A stretch of 64,000 bases of DNA from Kovacikia minuta CCNUW1. GTDB lineage: Bacteria > Cyanobacteriota > Cyanobacteriia > Leptolyngbyales > Leptolyngbyaceae. The translations under genes and the position numbers were made by a program. The stretch lies in contig NZ_CP083583.1 in the NCBI RefSeq assembly GCF_020091585.1, forward strand, positions 992,001 through 1,056,000, given 5' to 3'. Below the pieces are notes generated by a model that was given only the letters and a program-made list of their open reading frames with translations, was not told the DNA's origin and ran no database searches. This document shows positions 27,911 through 37,100 of this stretch, in pieces. How positions within the stretch are numbered: position 1 is the stretch's first letter; each line of letters begins with the position of its first letter.

Positions 27911-28342
27911 TTAAGGCGTGGTTAATATTTCATTTACCTCAACGTCTCTAAGTCTACCGTCTAAGTCTATATCAAAGATAATATCGTAGCTTATTCTACT
28001 AATATCTAGATTTATCATTTTCAAATCAAGCTGAATAATACACGTTATGTCGTTATTTTTATTATTTATTTGCGTAGGAGAACAAGAGCTTAATGAGTCT
28101 TTTCCTATATTTCTTTTATCCAAAAAAGCGTATATCGCATCTATAGAGCTTCCTTTAGGAAGTTTGTCAAGAATGTTTGAGTGAATTGTTTCAGGTGTAA
28201 CTCTATTTGAACTTGAGATTTCAAAATAATGGCGAATTCGTCGCTCCATCTCGGCATTTGAACTGAAAAAGAGAAGATAGAACATAGTTGTAGAAGATAC
28301 TAAAACGATTAGAACCAGAAACAGAGCCATAAGTTTGTTCAT
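27911..28342 (-). CDS. Small membrane-anchored protein (candidate immunity protein)
   Basis: A 143-residue protein with an N-terminal membrane span (LMALFLVLIVLVSSTTMFYL, residues 4-23) and a soluble remainder with two cysteines near residues 87 and 101 (SSCSPTQ, ITCIIQLD). No family recognised. It is the first intact gene downstream of the full-length RHS gene and is much richer in AT. By position it should be that toxin's immunity protein, although the 370-bp gap is larger than usual. Confidence 0.6.
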   Translation of the reverse strand: MNKLMALFLVLIVLVSSTTMFYLLFFSSNAEMERRIRHYFEISSSNRVTPETIHSNILDKLPKGSSIDAIYAFLDKRNIGKDSLSSCSPTQINNKNNDITCIIQLDLKMINLDISRISYDIIFDIDLDGRLRDVEVNEILTTP

Positions 28343-28714
28343 AAATCAATTCCTGACTTAGTTAATACCAGTTCAAACGTCTAATTAAACTTTTGTACTA
28401 TTTACATGACTTGTATTCTTTCGCAAGGAAGTACTCATGTCAGACATTCATGGCTTTCTTAAAACTTCTTAGTTTAAGAACGATGCCTATCTGGGTGTTA
28501 AATCGTGAAAAGGGAAAAGCAAAAGCCTTGAACAGTAAGATTATCAAGGCATAACTGAATTTTCTAGTCCACCTTTTTGGCTGGATCTTCTTGGAAATCA
28601 TATTTTGTTTTAGACGAACGAAATCGCTCATTCAAAGCTTTTATGCAAGTGGCAATGAGAATTCAAGATTTCTGCAGCAGCAAGATAACACCTAGACAGG
28701 TATCGTTTAAGAAC
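28343..28714. other. AT-rich gap downstream of the RHS gene
   Basis: A 63-codon minus-strand frame (28440-28631; MSDFVRLKQNMISKK..., one hydrophobic stretch, very basic) is the only candidate gene; I give it little weight because it lacks a clear ribosome-binding site. The remainder may contain the promoter of the putative immunity gene at 27911. Confidence 0.3.
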
Positions 28715-31126
28715 TTAAAAATGCAAGTTCCGTAAATCGCGAGGAATATTGCATCTAATGTGTGGAAATGGGACAAAAGGATACGCCGAGATATTAGTAC
28801 TTCTTAATCCTGTAAAAGGATTGATGTCCCAAGCCAAAGCGCGTGACCCGATTTTAGGTGATGGGCTAGGACGCATACCAAGGGAATCTTCTATAGCTTG
28901 AAACGCCACAGAATTACTATTCCTATGTTCAGAGTTGTATGGATAGTACCCTTCTCTAATCTTAGAGAAAGTTGTTATTATTCTAGCTTCAATATCTACA
29001 GCATCTTGATGACAAAGTTCACTTGGTAAAGTCTCAAAAACAACTTGCGTCTCGGAAGTTTGCCTGACATATGGAGATCGAACAAGTCTCGTAACTATCT
29101 TGCCATGATCAAATGAACCAGGTCCGTCTCCACCTATAAGAGCAGGACCAATTCCTGAACTGAAGCCTCCTTTTTCAGCAGCAGCACCATAACCTCTGGT
29201 ATGATTTTGGTCATCAGTAACAACGAGATCAGCATGTCTCCATATCAATCCAACTGGAACATAGCGGAGTTCAATCTTAAATTCTCCTGATGGGTCTGTA
29301 CTTCTAACCGGATCATTCCCAACATACCTGTACAAGTTTACATCTCCGGCTTCAAACCCTGTTGGATCTTGCCCAATAAACCGCCCCACTCCTGCATCGT
29401 AGTAACGCGCTCGGTAATAGTACAGCCCTGTTTCACTATCAAACTCTCGTCCTGTGTACTTGTAGCGGGTATCCACTGTTCCTGTGGAACCAATAACCTG
29501 ACCAAACGAGTCATAGGTGAAGTGGTTCACCACAGAGCCACTGTTATTAACCAAATCCCGAATCGTTCCCTCATGGTCAGCCAGAAGCCATGTGGTTGTG
29601 TTATTGGATTCCTGCGCCAGTACCTGATCGACCATCGGACCATAGAGATAACGGGTACTGGGAGCAGACGAACTGCCTGTAAACTCCAGGTAAACGTTGC
29701 CTCTGTCGTAAACAAAGCGAGTCGTTTGAGAACCCACAGTTTTGGCAATCCGCTGATTTAAGGCATCGTAAGTGTAAGTGGATTGCTGAGTTATCCCGTT
29801 TACCGTGTCCATTAAACCCGTCAAGCGATTACGGTAGTCCCAGGTAAAGGTTCGCACGTTACTCGAATTCGCAATTTCTGTGCGAGTCTTCAAATTGCCT
29901 TCATCGTCATAAGTGTAGTTGTAGACCCCATCCGACGACAACTGATTGTTTGTTCCTGTTTGATACCCTGAATTAGTCCGGTTGCCATTCGCATCGTAAC
30001 TATAGCCCTCATCGGAACTGGTTCCGGGCTTATCGGCTCCCGTCAACTGATTCGTATTGTCGTAGTTGTAATTGGTCGTGTAATTGGTAACGCTGCTATT
30101 CGACTCCGTGATCTGAGTAATGCGACTGATCGCGTCATAGCCATAGCTATAGGACGCAATGTTTGAACCATTTGCCTTCGTATGCTGTAGCTGTTGCAGA
30201 CGGTTCAGACTGTCATAGCCATAACTCGTTCCTGCCACCAGATTGCTACCCGTTAGATCCGAATAGCGATTAATCGAAGTCATTTGACCAACGGCATTGT
30301 AACCAAAATTCACCCGCTTATTCTGTACACCATTGCCACTCTGGGTAATCCGAGTCACCTGGTTCAATACACTGTAACCATACGTCGTTGTGCCTCCGAT
30401 GGAATCACCTAACGATTTGATATTGCCATTGGCATCATAGGAGTAAGTCAAGACAACGGTTGCCCCTGGTGTTCCGGCATTACCCACAGTTTTGAGACGA
30501 CCATTGACATCGTAAGTATATTGATAACCAGAAAGTATCTGATTTGAGGCGTTAAAGTCGCTGATGTCGATTAACTGACCGCCATAGTTATAGGTAGAGG
30601 CAATATCACGAATCTTTAAGCTCTGATTCGTTTTATCCCACCAGTATTCATGCGTTTGTCGATTCAGCCCATCATAGGCAAATGTCCGCTTCTGGTTATT
30701 TCGATCGGTGATACTCGTCTGATTTCCCACCGCATCATAACCATAGGTGCGATTCTTGTCCAACTGGTTCTTGTCCGCGATCAAACGGTTCAACCCATCA
30801 TAGATATATTGAGTCTTATTTTCGACCGGATCTGTAATTGATAGGACATTGCCAACCTTATCGTATTCGGTCAGCGTGAACTTTCGACTCGCCTCCGGAA
30901 TCGGGTTGCCATTCGCAGCAAGGGTATTGTTTGCGTCAAACACCTTAACTTGCCTATCGCGATTGTCAAAGCGGTACTCCGTCCGATGTCCTAACGCATC
31001 AATTCGAGCCGTAAGTAGCTGGGTGGAATCAAACGTAGGATGGGTTAGCGGTAGCGTAACCCATGCAGGTGCTGGGTTTCGTGCCTCAACCCAACCTACG
31101 CAAGTTTTATATTTAATTAGTCCCAC
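28715..31126 (-). CDS. RHS-repeat protein, C-terminal section with NSNS-type C-terminus
   Basis: 803 codons in the same frame as the 2,508-codon section upstream, separated from it by one TAG (31127-31129). It starts with about 35 codons of inserted repeat DNA, then TARIDALGHRTEYRFDN and a long run of YD repeats (YDxxGN). The RHS core end is YYRARYYDAGVGRFIGQDP ... TDPSG. The C-terminal about 190 residues (IWRHADLVVTDDQNHTRGYG, CHQDAVDIEARIITTFSKI, NSNSVAF) share key positions with the tip at 26455. RHS proteins wrap a C-terminal toxin in a beta-cocoon. If the TAG is real, this part would need readthrough or reinitiation at the GTG that follows. Confidence 0.8.
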   Translation of the reverse strand: MGLIKYKTCVGWVEARNPAPAWVTLPLTHPTFDSTQLLTARIDALGHRTEYRFDNRDRQVKVFDANNTLAANGNPIPEASRKFTLTEYDKVGNVLSITDPVENKTQYIYDGLNRLIADKNQLDKNRTYGYDAVGNQTSITDRNNQKRTFAYDGLNRQTHEYWWDKTNQSLKIRDIASTYNYGGQLIDISDFNASNQILSGYQYTYDVNGRLKTVGNAGTPGATVVLTYSYDANGNIKSLGDSIGGTTTYGYSVLNQVTRITQSGNGVQNKRVNFGYNAVGQMTSINRYSDLTGSNLVAGTSYGYDSLNRLQQLQHTKANGSNIASYSYGYDAISRITQITESNSSVTNYTTNYNYDNTNQLTGADKPGTSSDEGYSYDANGNRTNSGYQTGTNNQLSSDGVYNYTYDDEGNLKTRTEIANSSNVRTFTWDYRNRLTGLMDTVNGITQQSTYTYDALNQRIAKTVGSQTTRFVYDRGNVYLEFTGSSSAPSTRYLYGPMVDQVLAQESNNTTTWLLADHEGTIRDLVNNSGSVVNHFTYDSFGQVIGSTGTVDTRYKYTGREFDSETGLYYYRARYYDAGVGRFIGQDPTGFEAGDVNLYRYVGNDPVRSTDPSGEFKIELRYVPVGLIWRHADLVVTDDQNHTRGYGAAAEKGGFSSGIGPALIGGDGPGSFDHGKIVTRLVRSPYVRQTSETQVVFETLPSELCHQDAVDIEARIITTFSKIREGYYPYNSEHRNSNSVAFQAIEDSLGMRPSPSPKIGSRALAWDINPFTGLRSTNISAYPFVPFPHIRCNIPRDLRNLHF

Positions 31127-31129
31127 CTA
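31034..31129 (-). repeat. Palindromic REP/MITE-like insertion carrying an in-frame TAG
   Basis: On the plus strand CGTAGGATGGGTTAGCGG opens at 31034 and CAACCCAACCTACG closes at 31100. The inner hairpin pairs ATGGGTTA with TAACCCAT, and an outer pairing joins CGTAGG..TGGGTT with AACCCA..CCTACG. Similar palindromes ending in AACCCAACCTACG are widespread in cyanobacterial genomes. The insertion keeps the RHS frame but adds about 30 foreign codons and a stop. Confidence 0.75.
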
Positions 31130-34100
31130 CTTAACATTGCCATTCCTGTCATACTCCGTCTTCGTATGGTGCCCCTGAGCATCAATCACCTCAATCTGCC
31201 GCCCCAGGTCATCATAGACATAGTGCGTCATCTGCCCCTTCGCATCCACCGTTGCAATCAGTTGATTCGCTGGGTCATAGACAAAGCGCGTTGTATTCCC
31301 GGCTGCATCCGTCTCCCGAATCCGCCGCCCGCGTGCATCAATCACCGTGTTTGCTCGATGACCACTCGCATCAATCCTTCCCGTTGGATTATTGTCAAAG
31401 TCATAGAGAGATTGAGTCTGCTTCCCGTCTGGATTTGTGGTTTCCGTCAACCGATCGCGCTCATCGTAGCTGTACTTCGTCACATGCCCCAGCGCATCCG
31501 TAACCGCAATCTGATTTCCATTCTTGTCATATTGGTAGGTGGTTACAGGTGCCGTTAACGGACCGCTTTGACCATCCGGATCGGCACCCATCACCCAATC
31601 CAATCGACCCCGATTATCATAGTGATTGGTTGTCACATTCCCATTTGGGTCTGTTACCGTCAACTGATTGCCATTGGCATCATAGGTGTAGGTCGTCACA
31701 GGTGCCGCTAACGGACCACTGCCATCCGGGTCAGCGCCCGTTACCCCCATCAATCGATTCGTGTTCAAATCATAGGAATAGACCGTGCGGTTGCCATTCT
31801 CATCTACCATCAAGGTTTGATTGCCAGCCGCATCATAGCCAAACCACTGCGTTGCCTGATCGGTCGTTCCTTCAGCAAAGGTGATGCTGCGTAGCTGTCC
31901 CGTTGGATTCAACAGTTGAACCTGCTGACCATTGAGCAAGACGGTCGTTGGATTGGTGCTGTAGTTATAGCGTGTCACCCGCCCCATCGAGTCCATCGTC
32001 GTCTCAACCCGCCCATCCGTTGTGTAGGTGTAGCGAGTCACCACATCATCGACGATCGCATTGGGGTCATCCAGTGTCCCCACCACACGGGTCATCGACT
32101 TCACATTACCTGTTAGCGAATCAATGTCATAAAGCGTCTGCCGCCCCAGTTCATCCGTCTCACTCGTCAATTGGTTAAACGTTGGGTCATAGGTATACAA
32201 ATGAGTCCCTGTACCGATCGGCGTCCCGATCCGCAACAGGTCATTCAAACGGGGAGAAACACTACCTGCCCCTGCCGCCCCCACATTTGCGGTCACAAAA
32301 TCCAGCGCTCCATCCAGATCCAGATCAGCCAGCGAGATCGCTTTCGGGCTACCTGTGGTCAAGAAGTCAAATCGGTTCTTTGCCGGGAATGTGCCATCCC
32401 CCTTACCCAAGAGCAACGACATTGTGGAACTATTTGCCGTTAACACATCCAGCTTGCCGTCATTGTTAAAATCACCCAACCCGATCGCGGTGGGAGAATA
32501 CCCCACCTGGTAATCTGTTTTGGTGCCAAAGGCACCCAGCCCATTCCCCAACAAAACAGAGATGCTGTTTTTGCTGACATCCGTACTTGCATTTGTACTC
32601 ACCAGGTCCAGTTTGCCATCGCCATTGACATCGCCTAATGCCACCGACGTTGGATTCGTCCCCACCGTATAGGTCGTTGCTGCACCCAACGTGCCATTCC
32701 CTGCTCCCAGCAACACAGATAAATTGCCGCTACCGAAATTAGCCGTCACCACATCCAGCTTGCCATCCCGGTTAATGTCACCTAACGCAGCCGTTTTGGG
32801 CGTGGTACCCACACCATAATCAACTCTAGTGGCAAACGAAAGCGTTCCATTTGCCGTTTGATTCAACAGCACTGACACCTGATTACTGGTCGTCAGGACC
32901 AGCTCCAGTTTGTCGTCGCCATTGAGATCACCGAGGGAAACTGAAGTCGGGTTCGCACCAACTGCAATGCTACTGGCAGCAGCAAAGAACCCTTTGCCAT
33001 CGCCCAAACCGATCGAAACCGTCCCATTGCCATAGTTCGCAGTCACAAAATCCAGCTTGCCATCCCCATTCAGATCCCCCAGTGCAACGCCTTGAGGACT
33101 GCTGCCCACCGCGTAATCAGGAATCGTCGCGAACGTCCCATCGCCATTGCCCAAACCGACTGAGACCGTGTTTGTGCCTGCATTCGCCGTCACCACATCC
33201 GGGATACTGTCGCCATTAATGTCTCCAGTTGCGATCGCGGTTGGATTGCTGCCCACTACGGGATTGTTGCCCACTGTAAAATCCCGACTGTCCGCGTAGG
33301 GTCTTGCCACAAACGTCCTAGCCCCCTGATTCACCAACAATCCGTTATTTGGAGAAACCCCCTCAGTCGGAATCAGCAAATCCAGCTTGCCAGGTAGACT
33401 TGGATCTTCAGCTTGTGTTGTGAAATCACCAAATAGTAAGCGATCGGTTGCTCCGGTAAGCTGATAGAACTGAGCCGCCCCAAGTGTGCTGTTCCCCTGT
33501 CCGAATGACACTGCTACGTTATTTGCACCGGGGGTCAGGGTGTTGATCAGGTCTAGCTTGCCATCCCCGTTCACATCCTTGAGAAACACAGAAGTGATCA
33601 AATTACCTGTGGGGGCACTAAAGGGAGTCCCACTGAGCGCTGTAAAGCTGCCATCTCCTTGACCTGTCAAGAGCGAGATGCTGGTGCTGTCAGACGCCAA
33701 CATCGCCAGGTCTAGCTTGCCATCCCCATTCACATCCCCTAGCGCTGTCTGAACGCCTTCTCCGCCCGTGTAGGTGTTCGCAATACTAAACGGAGCATTT
33801 GCCTGCCCCAACAGCACCGAAACCTGCTGAGAAGCTACGATAATCTGATTCCCAGAGAGTGTATAAGTTTTGCTGGAGACAACAAAATCCAGGCGATTAT
33901 CCCCGTTCACATCGCCTGATGAGATCGCAACTGGACGCTGATTACCAAGCTGGGTTGTTAGCGGTGTTGTTCCAAACCCTCCTTGACCATTGTTGACCCA
34001 GACATTCAGGTTGTTTTTGGTGTTATCTAGCTCATTGCCATACCCCGCTCCATTCAGGCTGAATAGATCCAGATCTTGATCGCCATCTAAATCTGCCAGC

Positions 34101-37100
34101 CCGATCGCCACAATTTCACCACCTGGTGAATTGGTAATCGTCAGGTCTGTTGGTTGGAGAAACGTTCCAGTGCTCTGTTGCAAATGCACAGACAGTGTTT
34201 TCCCATCAAAACTTCCCGTTACCAGGTCTAGCCGTCCATCGCCATTGAGGTCTCCGATTGCCAACCGATGACCGCCCGTAGGCAAGAGTGTAGTTGGAGT
34301 GCTGAAACCGCCGTGACCATCACCATAGACAATATTGACCGATGCGCCATTCGAGCCAATCAAATCCAAATTACCGTCGCCATCCCAATCTTTCGCCACT
34401 GTCTGGCCAGGCGATTCATACAACGGATGGGGAAAGAGAGAATCTGTCGCTTGCACGCCTTTTGACAACTCATCCGTCATGCTGACGAGATTCCCTTTGG
34501 TGTCGTAGGTATAGGACACCGAATGTCCTCTGGCATCAGTAGATTTAGTCACCAAATACTTTTTGTTCGCTCCTGTATCGGTGCGCTCAAAGGTGGTGGA
34601 AGTTCCCAAGCCATCCCGTGAAAAGATTTCCTGCTGCGCCCGGTCTAACCGGACTCGCGTTACGTTTCCATTGGCATCCACATAGTCTGCCTCTGTGGGT
34701 TGGGTTGTAAAGGCAACGGGGGCTGGGAAGGGATTTTTCGTCTCCTCTGGCTTGTAAAGTCCCTGAACCTGCGCGGGAGAAACTTTTACAACCGTTCCAT
34801 CTTTGTTAATCGCCTTTGTCGCCCGACCCGCAAAGTCATAGAACCCTTGATCCGTATGTCCTGCCTGCCCCTGGTTTCCAAGCTTGTCAGTGTTTGACGT
34901 AATGTGGTGTTCACTGTCATAGCCCCAGGTCCGGAATTTCTGATCTGGATCGATGACCTTGAACAGATTGCCATTCGAGTCATATACCATTTCTGTGACT
35001 CGACCCGCAGGATCGGTGATATACCTCACCCGGTTTGCATTAACGCCTGTGTTGTAATAGGTGAATGTTGTCTCTAATTGCGGTCCTGCGGGGTCAACCA
35101 TGCTCTTTAATCGACCTGCCGAATCATAGGTATAGGTGGTCGTCAGTCCATTCCGGTCAGCTACCGTTTCAAGTTTCTTCTGTCCGTTAAAGGTATAAAC
35201 CGTTCCGTCTTTGGTTGTGCGCTGAAACTGTCCATTCGCCAACTTAACCAATGTAGAGAAATCCCCTTCAGGTGATTGATAGGCACTCCCCACCTTTTTG
35301 AACACCAGTTGACTACCATTGCCGTCAATCAGCAGCACCGATCCACTCTGGCTTTCAACAATTTCCTGCCAACCTGCCAAGCCCCAACCACTGCCGAATG
35401 CACTGTTGATGCTGTTAACGATTACCAACTGGTCATGTTGAGTGGTTGAAGCTCCATAGAAGTAGCTTTCTTCCCCAGGGCAATTGCATAGAACTTTGAT
35501 CCCGGTTGTCAGGTCATAGTCGTAAATGCCTGATGCCTGGTTCCGCAGGTTCACTTGTAGTGCCCCATCGACATCGACCGTACTACCAGAGGTTGGGGTT
35601 GGTAACTTCCAGAAATTCTCCCCACCGGTCAGCCCATAATCATGCCCTTCGTATCCTGGCACCTGATAGGTTGACCCATCGCCCAGTTTGACCGTTAGCT
35701 TGGCAATCATTCGATATTTGTCGTTGTTCACAGAGTCATACTGAACATCGTCATAGCCAAAATGGACGATCGGGCGTGGATCGGCGCGGAGTGAGTTGTA
35801 CTGAAGCTGCACCCCACGAGTTTCACCCAGCGATTGATAAGTCATGAGTTCATGGCTTTCCATGACTCCACCAGAGTAAAGTTCAACGCTGGCATCGTCG
35901 TTAAACTGTTTGCGAACTTTACAGGATTCACAGACTTCATCTGGATTGCGAGGAATCGCGCTTAAGTCCTTCGGGGTTAGTGCTTTTGGTGCAAAGAAAT
36001 AGTACCCGCCACCTGGAATGCCGTTAGTAGGAGTATTGCCATTGGGAGGGGTACCACCGGGCAGAGTGAAGGGTGAACTGGTGAAAAGTCCATCACCCCC
36101 AGCATATCCAGCCCCAACAATCTTCCAAGTGCCATCTGAAGTTAATCCCCAAAGGTCAAGCGGTCCCTGGTAAGAGGTTGGGTTGGACACCTGTAGCGGT
36201 AAGGAACCTGTACAAGTGGCAGTCATCAGATCAACCGCAATTACTCCCCTAGAACTCAACCCATCTGGAAGTGGAACGGGTAGTTGGGATGAATTAACTG
36301 AGGTTAAAGAGATTTGACCTGTGTAAGCACCTCCTTGAGCATTCTGCAATGTTCCTGCTGGTACAGTCAACTTTGTTCCAGCAAGGGTGGAATTTGTGAC
36401 TTCTGTAGAGCCAGTGGCGCTGATTGGGGTTGTATGCGTTGTATCAAGCGCATTCAGGTAGATTGGTTGGCTGATGACGTTGTTGTAGGCGGTGTAAGGG
36501 TTATGACCCAACAAGTTACTGACATCAAAGGTTAAGTCAGAGTAACTACCAGATTGTTTTCCATCCACCTTCAATGGAGTTGTTGGAAGTGGATTGGTTG
36601 ATGATACGTTGGCAAATTCCAACGTGAACGATCCATCTGATGCAGTGGTTGTGCTAATACTCCCCCACTCAACCTTGATTCCCTGTAAAGCTTGAGGCGT
36701 AGTTCCGGCATTCTTGATTATCCCTGAAACCCGCGTAGTTGTGACCGAATCAGCCGCAACAGTCAGTTGAACGTCTTGAGTCGTTTCTAATGCTCCATCG
36801 CTTGCTACAACCGTAAAGGTGTAGTTGCCCAACTGATTGGGGTTTGGGTTGATCATCAGCTTCCCATCTCCGCTGATGCTGACTGGAGGCTGTGTTCCAT
36901 TTACTCGCAAAGTGTAAATAACCTGATCACCATCCGCATCGGTTGCTAATGAGAGCGATTTGGATTCTCCTGGATGAATCGTGATCGGCGCGATCGCACT
37001 GAAAACAGGCGCACTATTCGCAATCCCAGTTAGAAACGAGGGTTGCCAGTTGAATTGCACAAGATTTGGGTCATCAAAACTAATTTCAACCGCATCAGAG

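Noticed and set aside
28440-28631. 63-codon basic frame downstream of the RHS gene
   Set aside because: No start signal, no recognised similarity; noted only in the gap entry.
31166-32469. Several plus-strand frames opposite the YD repeats
   Set aside because: His/Pro/Arg-rich shadows of the repetitive minus-strand RHS coding sequence.
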